From assembly GCF_014174375.1 (NCBI RefSeq), contig NZ_JABEQE010000003.1:124001-188000 (forward strand): a stretch of 64,000 nucleotides of DNA, written 5' to 3'. Source of the DNA: Gluconacetobacter asukensis. Lineage in GTDB: Bacteria; Pseudomonadota; Alphaproteobacteria; Acetobacterales; Acetobacteraceae. A program made the translations under genes and the position numbers. The stretch's first letter is position 1; each line of letters begins with the position of its first letter. Shown here piece after piece: positions 38,735 to 47,908 of this stretch. The notes under the pieces were generated by a model. That model was not told the DNA's origin. It saw only the letters and a list, made by a program, of their open reading frames with translations, and ran no database searches.

Positions 38735-39960
38735 CGCGCGGCGAGGAGCCGGCCGTCGAACTGGCGGACCGGCTGGCGGCGCTGCCGCCGGACATACGGC
38801 ATGGGCTGGGGCGGCTGTGGGGGCTGCTGCCGGAGGCGCGGCTGGTCGGCGGGGTTGTGCGCGACCTGCTGGCCGGACGGACGGTGGCCGATATCGACAT
38901 GGCCACGCCGGAACCGCCCGAGCGCGTGCAGGCCATCCTGACCGCGGCCGGGATCAAGGTCGTGGCCACCGGACTGGCCCATGGCACGGTGACGGCCGTG
39001 ATCGGCGGCCGGCCGTACGAGATCACGACCCTGCGGCGAGACGAACGGACGGACGGGCGGCACGCGGTCGTCGCCTGGACGGGCGACTGGAGGGAAGACG
39101 CGGCCCGGCGGGATTTCACGATCAATGCGATGTCCTGCGACCGTTACGGCGTGGTGCATGATGATTTCGGCGGCCGGGTGGATCTGGCAGCCGGGCGGGT
39201 GCGTTTTGTCGGGGACGCGTCGGCGCGTATTCGCGAGGATGCGTTGCGGGTACTGCGCTTTTTCCGTTTCCATGCCCGCTATGGGCGGGGCGTGCCGGAT
39301 GCGGAGGCGATGGGGGCGATTACGGCGCTGCGCGACCATCTGTCCCGGCTTTCGGCCGAGCGGGTGTGGTCGGAGCTGCGGCGCATCCTGGTCGGCCCCG
39401 GTGTGGTCGCGACCCTGGAACTGATGGATACATGCGGCGTGCTGGCCTGCCTGCTGCCGGAAGGGTGCGACCTGCCGGCGCTGGGGCGGCTGATCGGGAC
39501 CGGTGCGCCGGATGATTCGGTGCTGCGGCTGGCGGTGCTGGCACGCGCGGCGCCGGACGTGCTGGCCGGCCGCCTGCGCCTGTCGCGGGCCGAGACGGCG
39601 GCGCTGGCGGCGATCCGGTCGGGGAAGCTGCCCGACCCGGCGCTGGATGAGGACGGACGCCGCCGCCTGCTGGCCGACGAGCCCGCCCAGGCCCTGGTCG
39701 GGCGGAGCTGGCGGGTTCAGGCGGAGCGGCTGGGGACGCGATCGCCCGCGTGGGACGCGTTGCGCGCCGACCTGCTGGCCCGTGCGCGGCCGGTCTTTCC
39801 GCTTGCGGGGCGGGACCTGATGCAGGCCGGCATGGCGCCCGGCCCCCGTATGGGGCAGGTGCTGGGACAGGTCCGCGCATGGTGGCTGGCGGGCGGATGC
39901 CGCGCCGGGCGGCGGGAGTGTCTGGCCTATCTGGAGCGGCTGGTGGCCGGCCCTGCCTGA
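38677..39960 (+). CDS. cca: CCA tRNA nucleotidyltransferase / poly(A) polymerase family
   Basis: This ~427-residue class II nucleotidyltransferase builds or repairs the 3' CCA of tRNAs. LVGGVVRDLLAGRTVADIDMAT holds the GG and the catalytic DxD (here split as DID) near residue 60, followed by ARRDFTINAMSCDR and RIREDALRVLRFFRFHARYG, the conserved neck motifs. ATG 38677 overlaps the DUF1285 gene out of frame; GTG 38707 is an alternative, because the family's conserved part starts only near residue 25. Most tRNA genes of this window already encode CCA, so the role here would be repair. Confidence 0.9.
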   Translation: MEPECFLSPLVPAGRRGELTRGEEPAVELADRLAALPPDIRHGLGRLWGLLPEARLVGGVVRDLLAGRTVADIDMATPEPPERVQAILTAAGIKVVATGLAHGTVTAVIGGRPYEITTLRRDERTDGRHAVVAWTGDWREDAARRDFTINAMSCDRYGVVHDDFGGRVDLAAGRVRFVGDASARIREDALRVLRFFRFHARYGRGVPDAEAMGAITALRDHLSRLSAERVWSELRRILVGPGVVATLELMDTCGVLACLLPEGCDLPALGRLIGTGAPDDSVLRLAVLARAAPDVLAGRLRLSRAETAALAAIRSGKLPDPALDEDGRRRLLADEPAQALVGRSWRVQAERLGTRSPAWDALRADLLARARPVFPLAGRDLMQAGMAPGPRMGQVLGQVRAWWLAGGCRAGRRECLAYLERLVAGPA

Positions 39961-40014
39961 TTCCGGGCGCTGGGCGTTGCTTTCTTTGTCACCCATGGCT
40001 TGGTAAAGGGCTGC

Positions 40015-41826
<1,812 letters not shown>

Positions 41827-41848
41827 GCCGCTGCTGCCGTGGCGCTTG

Positions 41849-41874
41849 TAAATGTACCGGCAGGCGTACATTTA
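41849..41874 (+). promoter_or_regulatory. Operator of the yefM-yoeB pair
   Basis: TAAATGTAC (41849-41857) and GTACATTTA (41866-41874) form a perfect nine-base inverted repeat with an eight-base spacer, 22 bases before the antitoxin start. YefM-YoeB of E. coli binds palindromes with a TGTACA core, and both arms here contain TGTAC/GTACA. It is the likely site of conditional autorepression by the antitoxin-toxin complex. Confidence 0.7.
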
Positions 41875-41895
41875 TGGGGCGAAGGAGATCGGATC

Positions 41896-42150
41896 ATGCA
41901 GGTTCTGACCTATTCGGAAGTCCGGACCCGGCTGAAGGACGTCATGGAGCAGGTGACGGACAATCATGACGAGGTGATTGTCACCCGCAAGAACGGCAAG
42001 CCGGTGGTCATGGTCTCGCTGGAAGAATGGAATGCCATCCAGGAAACGATGCACCTGCTGGCGTCACCGGCCAATGCGCAGAGCCTGCGGGCGTCGATTG
42101 CCCAGCTTGAGGCCGGGCATGGCGGGGAGCGGGCGCTGATCGAACCGTGA
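41896..42150 (+). CDS. yefM: Antitoxin YefM (Phd/YefM family)
   Basis: This 84-residue antitoxin has the Phd/YefM DNA-binding N-terminus (VLTYSEVRTRLKDVMEQVTD, then VIVTRKNGKPVVMVSLEEWN) and a C-terminal tail (ASPANAQSLRASIAQLEAG) that would wrap around the toxin. It binds DNA to repress the operon and neutralises YoeB. AAGGAG eight bases before the ATG at 41896 decides the start over longer frames. The stop overlaps the yoeB start by four bases, which ensures antitoxin is made first. Confidence 0.93.
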   Translation: MQVLTYSEVRTRLKDVMEQVTDNHDEVIVTRKNGKPVVMVSLEEWNAIQETMHLLASPANAQSLRASIAQLEAGHGGERALIEP

Positions 42151-42413
42151 AACTCGTTTTCTCGGATCTTTCATGGGAACAATATCTCTATTGGCATGAG
42201 ACCGATCCGAAGGTCTTTGCCCGGCTCAATGCCCTTATCAAGGAATGTCGGCGCCTGCCCTTTCAGGGGACCGGGAAACCCGAGCCGCTGAAGGGTGAGT
42301 TATCGGGATGGTGGTCGCGTCGTCTGACCCAGCAGGATCGGCTTGTCTATCGTGTTTCCGGCCGGGGTGAGGGGCAGGCGCTGGAGATCGCCCAGTGCCG
42401 CTATCATTACTGA
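42147..42413 (+). CDS. yoeB: Toxin YoeB, ribosome-dependent mRNA endonuclease
   Basis: This 88-residue RelE-superfamily toxin cleaves mRNA in the ribosomal A site. Catalytic residues match E. coli YoeB: Glu46 in GKPEPLK, Arg65 in QDRLVYRV, and the C-terminal CRYHY with His87 and Tyr88. The length is four residues more than E. coli because of an insert at SGRGEGQ. All key residues are intact, so the toxin looks active. It is coupled to yefM through ATGA. Confidence 0.95.
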   Translation: MKLVFSDLSWEQYLYWHETDPKVFARLNALIKECRRLPFQGTGKPEPLKGELSGWWSRRLTQQDRLVYRVSGRGEGQALEIAQCRYHY

Positions 42414-42488
42414 GCGGGCCTGTTCGGGGCTTTCATTGCGCTTGTCGAAGCAGGGCGGTTGATGGATCGGGTTCTTCGTGCCATGGAT

Positions 42489-42507
42489 TGACCGACCGGT
42501 TCGGTCA
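42489..42507 (+). promoter_or_regulatory. TetR-type operator before emrAB
   Basis: TGACCGA (42489-42495) and TCGGTCA (42501-42507) are exact inverted repeats around CCGGT. The dyad lies 45 bases before the emrA start, where an operator overlapping the promoter is expected. The form is typical of TetR-family repressors of efflux operons. No TetR-family gene lies within the window, so the regulator would act from elsewhere. Confidence 0.6.
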
Positions 42508-42551
42508 TTCGATCGGGCCGGCGCCATGAGCTGGAAGTCAAGAGGAACCGT

Positions 42552-43643
42552 ATGGCCGAGCAAGACGGCGCAGGGTCGGGCGACAAGCCGGAAGAATCGC
42601 GCAAGAAGAAACCCAACCCGCTGATCCGTGTCGGCCTGATCCTCTTCGTGGCCGCCATTGTCGTGGGGGGTGGGATCTACTGGTTCCTGACCCGTCATGA
42701 CATCGAGACGGATGATGCGTTTACCGCCGGGCGGGCGGTGACGATCGCGCCGCATGTGCGCGGCTACGTGACGGAACTGCTGGTGAACGACAACCAGTTC
42801 GTCCGTGCCGGCCAGCTTCTGGCGCGGATCGACGACCGCGACTATCGCGCGGCGCGCGACAATGCGGCGGCGACGCTGCAGATCGCGCAGGCGCAGGCGG
42901 CCGGGGCGCAGTTCGGCCTGGCGGTGGCGCAGAAGGATTTCCCGGGGCGCCTGCTGATGGCGCAGGGCCAGTTGCAGGCCGCCCAGGCGCAGCAGTTCCG
43001 GGCCGAGACCGATTATCGCCGCCAGCATGCGGTGGCGCGTGCCGCCACCACGCAGCAGGATATCGATTATGCCACGGCGGCGCTTCAGGCCGCGAAGGCC
43101 CAGGTGACGCAGGCCGAGGGCAATCTGCGGATCGCCGAGCCGGTAGAGGCCAATATCTCGACCACCCAGACGCGGATCAGCCAGTACGATGCGCAGATCG
43201 CGCAGGCGCGGGCGCAACTGGCGCAGGCCGAGCTGAACCTGGGCTGGACGGAGATCCGCGCCCCGCATGACGGCTGGATTTCGCAGCGCAATATCGAGCG
43301 CGGCAGCTTTGTCAGCGAGGGGCAGTCGATCTTCTCGGTCGTCGAGCCGGAGGTCTGGGTGATTGCGAACTACAAGGAAACCCAGCTGGCCCATATGCGG
43401 CCGGGACAGAAGGTGGACATTGCGGTGGATGCCTATCCGTTCCTGGACCTGAAGGGGCATGTGGATTCGATCCAGCTTGGCACCGGTGCGACCTTCAGCG
43501 CCTTTCCACCCGAGAACGCGACCGGCAACTATGTGAAGATCGTGCAGCGCGTGCCGGTGAAGATCGTGATCGACCAGGGCATGCGGCCCGACCTGCCGCT
43601 GACGCTGGGCCTGTCGGTTGTGCCGACGGTGCATACGGAATGA
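42552..43643 (+). CDS. emrA: Membrane fusion protein of an EmrAB-type multidrug exporter
   Basis: This 363-residue HlyD-family adaptor has a charged N-terminus, one helix (VGLILFVAAIVVGGGIYWFL, residues ~28-47), the half-lipoyl motif (DDAFTAGRAVTIAPHVRGYV), an Ala/Gln-rich coiled-coil hairpin (~95-210) and the barrel segment LNLGWTEIRAPHDGWISQR. It would bridge the MFS pump EmrB to an outer-membrane channel. AGAGGAA precedes the ATG. The stop overlaps the emrB start by four bases. Confidence 0.92.
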   Translation: MAEQDGAGSGDKPEESRKKKPNPLIRVGLILFVAAIVVGGGIYWFLTRHDIETDDAFTAGRAVTIAPHVRGYVTELLVNDNQFVRAGQLLARIDDRDYRAARDNAAATLQIAQAQAAGAQFGLAVAQKDFPGRLLMAQGQLQAAQAQQFRAETDYRRQHAVARAATTQQDIDYATAALQAAKAQVTQAEGNLRIAEPVEANISTTQTRISQYDAQIAQARAQLAQAELNLGWTEIRAPHDGWISQRNIERGSFVSEGQSIFSVVEPEVWVIANYKETQLAHMRPGQKVDIAVDAYPFLDLKGHVDSIQLGTGATFSAFPPENATGNYVKIVQRVPVKIVIDQGMRPDLPLTLGLSVVPTVHTE

Positions 43644-45250
43644 GCGGCGGCCCGGCGGCCGGCGCGTCCGCCCCGGCGGAGACGCCCCCAGCGGAACAGC
43701 CATGGAAGCCCCGTGCCAATCCATGGCTGATTGCGGTCGTCGTGACGGTGGCCGCGTTCATGGAAATCCTGGACACGACCATCGTCAACGTCTCGCTGCC
43801 GCATATCGCCGGCAGCCTGTCCTCGACCTATGACGACGCGACCTGGACCCTGACATCCTATCTGGTGGCCAACGGCATCGTGCTGACCATCTCGGGGTGG
43901 CTTGGAAAACTGCTGGGCCGAAAACGCTATTTCCTGATCTGTATCTTCATGTTCACCGTGTCGTCGTTCCTGTGCGGCATGGCGACCAGCCTGCCGGAAC
44001 TGATCGTGTTCCGGCTGATGCAGGGTTTCTTCGGCGGGGGGCTGCAGCCCAACCAGCAATCGATCATCCTCGACACCTTCCCGCCCGAGAGGCGGGCGGC
44101 GGCGTTCGGGCTGACGGCGATCGCCACCATCGTCGCGCCCGTGATCGGGCCGGCGCTGGGCGGGTGGATTACCGACAATTATTCCTGGCGCTGGATCTTC
44201 TTCATCAACGTGCCCGTGGGGCTGGCGGCGACCTTCGCCGTGTCGATGATCGTGGAAGACCCGCCCTGGGCGCGGAAGCAGAAGGCGCCGCTGGACATTG
44301 TGGGGATCGGGCTGATCGCTATCGGGTTCGGCTGCCTGGAGGTGGCGGTCGATCGCGGCGAGGATGAGGACTGGTTCGGGTCGTCGATGATCCGGACCAT
44401 GGCGGTGCTGGCGGTGCTGGGGATTGGCGGCGCGGTGGTCTGGCTGCTGCGGACCAAAAGGCCGGCGGTGGATCTGCGGGTGTTCAGGGACCGCAATTTC
44501 GCGACCGGCACGCTGCTGATCGGGGCGGTGGGCGCGCTGCTCTATTCCGCCGCGATCATCGTGCCGCAATTCGCGCAGCAGGTGATGGGCTATAACGCCA
44601 CCCTGTCGGGCCTGATCCTTTCGCCCGGTGGTATCGCGGTCATTGCCCTGATTCCGCTGGTCGGGCGGTCGATGAAATATCTGAGCCTGCGGACGCTGAT
44701 CGCGATGGGCTTCTTCTTCATGGGGGTCTCGCTGTTCTGGTCGGCGCATCTGGTGCCGTTGCTGGATTTTCGCCATCTGGTGCTGTTCCGCATGAGCCAG
44801 ACGGCCAGCCTGGCCTTTCTGTTCGTGCCGATTTCGACCATCACCTTCGCCACCCTGCCGCGCGAGCTGAATGCCGATGCCTCGGCGCTGTTCAGCATGG
44901 CGCGCAACGTGCTGGGGTCGATCGCGATTTCGGGCTCGACCGCCATGCTGACCGAAATCCGCCAGGCGCATCAGACGCAGATGGTGCACTGGATGACGCC
45001 GTTCCATCAGCCCTATAACGATTATCTGGCGCGTGCGCGGCAGGCCGCTTCGGGGCATGGGATCGCGCCGGGGGCGGTCAATGCCGTGGCCCAGCATCGG
45101 CTGTTCGTGGAGTTCACGCGGCAGATCGCGATCCTGGCTTACAACGAGGTGTTCATGATCCTGGGGATAGGGGCGTTTCTGGTGGTGCCGTTCTGCTTCC
45201 TGCTGTCGCCGATCAAGGGGGGCGGCAAGAAGCCGTCGGCGGGACATTGA
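43640..45250 (+). CDS. emrB: MFS drug exporter, DHA2 family (EmrB-like, 14 helices)
   Basis: This 536-residue permease exports hydrophobic drugs or stress metabolites by proton antiport. The DHA2 signatures are visible: FMEILDTTIVNVSLPHIAG in helix 1 (motif D1), SGWLGKLLGRKRYF in loop 2-3 (motif A) and IGPALGGWITDNYSWRWIFF in helix 5 (motif C). About fourteen hydrophobic segments are present. A ~30-residue Pro/Ala-rich cytoplasmic tail precedes helix 1. It is coupled to emrA by ATGA and its stop overlaps the start of the Nudix gene. Confidence 0.93.
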   Translation: MSGGPAAGASAPAETPPAEQPWKPRANPWLIAVVVTVAAFMEILDTTIVNVSLPHIAGSLSSTYDDATWTLTSYLVANGIVLTISGWLGKLLGRKRYFLICIFMFTVSSFLCGMATSLPELIVFRLMQGFFGGGLQPNQQSIILDTFPPERRAAAFGLTAIATIVAPVIGPALGGWITDNYSWRWIFFINVPVGLAATFAVSMIVEDPPWARKQKAPLDIVGIGLIAIGFGCLEVAVDRGEDEDWFGSSMIRTMAVLAVLGIGGAVVWLLRTKRPAVDLRVFRDRNFATGTLLIGAVGALLYSAAIIVPQFAQQVMGYNATLSGLILSPGGIAVIALIPLVGRSMKYLSLRTLIAMGFFFMGVSLFWSAHLVPLLDFRHLVLFRMSQTASLAFLFVPISTITFATLPRELNADASALFSMARNVLGSIAISGSTAMLTEIRQAHQTQMVHWMTPFHQPYNDYLARARQAASGHGIAPGAVNAVAQHRLFVEFTRQIAILAYNEVFMILGIGAFLVVPFCFLLSPIKGGGKKPSAGH

Positions 45251-45672
45251 GCGCCGGCCGCGACACGCGAGGGCGGGTGATCAACGTCGTCTCGGCCGCG
45301 ATCGTGCGGGAGGGGGCGCTGCTGGTGGTGCGCAAGCGCGGTACGGAGAGCTTCATGCTGCCGGGCGGCAAGGGCGAGCCGGGCGAGGGCGAGACCGAGA
45401 CCCTGCAACGCGAGCTGCATGAGGAGCTGGGGTGCAGGCTGCATGCTGACGGGTTGGCGCTGCTGGGGCGATTCGAGGCGCCGGCGGCCAATGAGCCGGG
45501 ATGCGTCGTGCGGGCGGCGATCTATCGCGGCGATCTGGATGGCACGCCCGTGATTGCGGCGGAGATCGCGGAGATGCTGTGGCTGGACGTGGTGGGCACG
45601 GACGAACCGCCCATCCGGCTGGCCCCGCTGCTGAGCCGGCATGTGCTGCCGGCATTATGCGAGGCCTTGTAG
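45247..45672 (+). CDS. Nudix hydrolase
   Basis: This 141-residue protein has a perfect Nudix box, GKGEPGEGETETLQRELHEE followed by LG, at about residues 41-62, within an otherwise minimal fold (INVVSAAIVREGALLVVRKR at the start). It would hydrolyse a nucleoside diphosphate derivative, with MutT-like house-cleaning as one option; the substrate cannot be told. The TTG at 45247 overlaps the emrB stop (TTGA). GTG 45277 is an equally good start, just before the first strand. It converges with rppH. Confidence 0.87.
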   Translation: MSAGRDTRGRVINVVSAAIVREGALLVVRKRGTESFMLPGGKGEPGEGETETLQRELHEELGCRLHADGLALLGRFEAPAANEPGCVVRAAIYRGDLDGTPVIAAEIAEMLWLDVVGTDEPPIRLAPLLSRHVLPALCEAL

Positions 45673-45684
45673 CCTGACGGGACG

Positions 45685-46191
45685 TTACGGTCGCGGCTGC
45701 GCGTAGGCGGCGAAATCGTCGGCCAGGGTGACGTAGATGGCGCGCTTGAAGCCGACATTGCGCTCGGGCAGCGTGGCCAGGTCGACCCATTGCCAGGCAT
45801 CGAATTCCGCCGGCTGGTGGACGTCCAGACGAATGTCGGCATCGGTGCCGGTGAAGCGCAGGGCGAACCATTTCTGGGTCTGGCCGCGATAGCGGCCGCC
45901 GAGGGCCTTGCCGATCAGGGCTGCGGGCAGGTCATAGGTCAGCCAGCGGGGATGGGCGGCGATGATCTCGGCCCGGTCTGTCCCGATTTCCTCGAGCAGT
46001 TCGCGCAATACGGCCTGTTCGGGGTCTTCGTCGGCGTCGATGCCGCCCTGGGGGCATTGCCAGACACCGTCTTCCATGGGGCCGCCTGCGCCCTGCATGT
46101 CGGTGCGGCGGCCGATCAGGACCTGTCCACGGTCGTTGAACAGCATGGCCCCGACATTGCGGCGATAGGGCAGATCTGCCGCGTCAGTCAT
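45685..46191 (-). CDS. rppH: RNA pyrophosphohydrolase RppH
   Basis: This 168-residue Nudix enzyme removes pyrophosphate from 5'-triphosphorylated RNA, starting decay, and also acts on dinucleoside polyphosphates. LPYRRNVGAMLFNDRGQVLI at the start, VWQCPQGGIDADEDPEQAVL followed by RELLEEIG (Nudix box) and RYRGQTQKWFALRF are diagnostic of RppH. ATG 46191 was chosen because it precedes the conserved start. It overlaps the end of ctpA by eight bases, so the two are probably in one transcript. Confidence 0.94.
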   Translation of the reverse strand: MTDAADLPYRRNVGAMLFNDRGQVLIGRRTDMQGAGGPMEDGVWQCPQGGIDADEDPEQAVLRELLEEIGTDRAEIIAAHPRWLTYDLPAALIGKALGGRYRGQTQKWFALRFTGTDADIRLDVHQPAEFDAWQWVDLATLPERNVGFKRAIYVTLADDFAAYAQPRP

Positions 46192-47608
46192 GACGCGGCA
46201 GGTTTGCCGGCGAGGCATCGGCCGTGTGCGGGCCGGTCGCCATCGCGCGGACGATCTTGAGCCCCTGCTGCAACTGGAAGTCGGTTACGGGTTTCGTGAG
46301 GTCGAAGGCGGGCCAGTTGGCCGGCGGCTCGCCGGGGATGGACGAGACGATCGGCGGCAGGTCGACGCGCGTCGGCGGCTTGGCGGTGTTGCCGCCCTGG
46401 TTCTTGATGATGTGGCTGAGATCGGCCTCGCGGATGCTGTAGCCCGGGTCCTCGCGGGTTTCGCGCACCGTCACGTCGGGGACGATGCCCAGGCCCTGGA
46501 TGGAGCGGCCCGACGGCGTGTAGTAGCGCGCCGTGGTCAGGCGCAGCGCGCCGTCGCCGGGGATGGGCAGGATGGTCTGCACCGATCCCTTGCCGAAGGA
46601 TTTCTCGCCGACCAGCACGGCGCGCTGATGGTCCTGCAGGGCGCCGGCGACGATTTCGCTGGCCGAGGCCGAACCGCCATTGATCAGGACCACCATCGGC
46701 AGGCCGTCGGTGATATCGGTGCCGTGCGCGTCCCAGCGCTGGCTTTCCTGCGCGTGGCGGGCGCGGGTCGAGACGATTTCGCCATTGCGGATGAAATCGG
46801 AGCTGACGGCGATGGCCTGGTTCAGCAACCCGCCCGGATCGGAGCGCAGGTCCAGCACCAGGCCGGTCAGGTGGCCATGGGCGTCGGCCTTCAGCTTGCG
46901 GTAGGCGGCTTCCAGCCCCGGCGAGGTTTCCTCGTTGAATTCCGACACCCGGATATAGCCGGTCGAATCGTACAGGGCCGACTTGATCACCTGGATATGG
47001 ATGACCGCCCGCGTCATGGTCACGATGAGCGGCTTGGGCGTCTTCTCGCGGATCAGGGTCAGGGAGATCTTGGTATCGGGCTTGCCACGCATGCGCTGCA
47101 CGGCCTCGTCCAGCGGCAGGCCATCGATGTTCTTGCCGTCGATGGCGACGATATAGTCGCCGGTCTTGATGCCGGCCTTGGCGGCGGGCGTGTCGTCGAT
47201 CGGCGAGACGACGCGGATGTGGCTGTCATCGGCCTGGACTTCCAGCCCCAGCCCGCCGAACTCGCCCTTCGTGCGGGTTTGCAGGTCGGCGTACTGTTTT
47301 TCGGTCATGTAGGAACTGTGCGGGTCGAGGCCGCTCAGCATGCCGTTCAGCGCGTTGATGATGAGTTCGCGGTTCGACACCTGGTCGACGTAATTCGCCT
47401 TCACCTGCTCCAGCACGTGGCCGAACAGCGACAGGAGGCGGAAATTCTCGGCCGGGGAATCCGAATCGCTGTCCTTGGCCAGGCTGGCGGCCAGCGCGTT
47501 GGATGTCAGGCTGCTCCCTGCCGGCAGGGAGAGGTGGGCGATTTGTGGCCCCGCCGCGATGCCTGCCAGAAAGGCGCAGCCAAGCAGCAGGCCGGTGCGG
47601 AACGTCAT
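46184..47608 (-). CDS. ctpA: Carboxy-terminal processing protease (S41, PDZ)
   Basis: This 474-residue periplasmic serine protease has a signal/anchor helix (TGLLLGCAFLAGIAAGPQIA), a PDZ domain at about 100-185 (GGLGLEVQADDSHIRVVSPI) and the S41 domain. The catalytic Ser is in INGGSASASEIVAGALQDH and the Lys is in LVGEKSFGKGSVQ, both intact. CtpA trims C-termini of periplasmic proteins, in several bacteria including peptidoglycan hydrolases. It lies downstream of an EnvC-like activator, which fits a cell-wall role. A dispersed repeat element separates the two genes. Confidence 0.94.
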   Translation of the reverse strand: MTFRTGLLLGCAFLAGIAAGPQIAHLSLPAGSSLTSNALAASLAKDSDSDSPAENFRLLSLFGHVLEQVKANYVDQVSNRELIINALNGMLSGLDPHSSYMTEKQYADLQTRTKGEFGGLGLEVQADDSHIRVVSPIDDTPAAKAGIKTGDYIVAIDGKNIDGLPLDEAVQRMRGKPDTKISLTLIREKTPKPLIVTMTRAVIHIQVIKSALYDSTGYIRVSEFNEETSPGLEAAYRKLKADAHGHLTGLVLDLRSDPGGLLNQAIAVSSDFIRNGEIVSTRARHAQESQRWDAHGTDITDGLPMVVLINGGSASASEIVAGALQDHQRAVLVGEKSFGKGSVQTILPIPGDGALRLTTARYYTPSGRSIQGLGIVPDVTVRETREDPGYSIREADLSHIIKNQGGNTAKPPTRVDLPPIVSSIPGEPPANWPAFDLTKPVTDFQLQQGLKIVRAMATGPHTADASPANLPRHD

Positions 47609-47734
47609 GCCATGCGTCTCCTGAGTGAAACCGCCCCTGCCGTGGACGGTGGGGGCCCACGCCGTTCGGGAACGGCATGTACCGTCGTCATTGCCGCGAT
47701 CTTATACCGAACTCGTGCCGGGCGGAAACCGCCG

Positions 47735-47898
47735 AGAGCCTGTTTGTAAATGCGCGCTGGTGGCGATCCGACGCGCGCTTCCTGTGCTCCGATGCTCACG
47801 GCCCATAAGGCCGCTCCGCTTCGGTGCTCGGAACCGCACGCCGGGCGTGCCGCTTTGCGGCACTCTCGCTCACCAGCCCACATTTCCAGACAGGCTCT
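47735..47898 (+). repeat. Dispersed ~165-bp inverted-repeat element, copy 2
   Basis: This 164-bp copy has ends AGAGCCTGTTTGTAAATGCG and CATTTCCAGACAGGCTCT, complementary with two mismatches. It has the same orientation as copy 1. It sits between envC, whose stop lies ten bases away at 47909, and ctpA. Confidence 0.85.
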
Positions 47899-47908
47899 GG
47901 GCAGGGGA

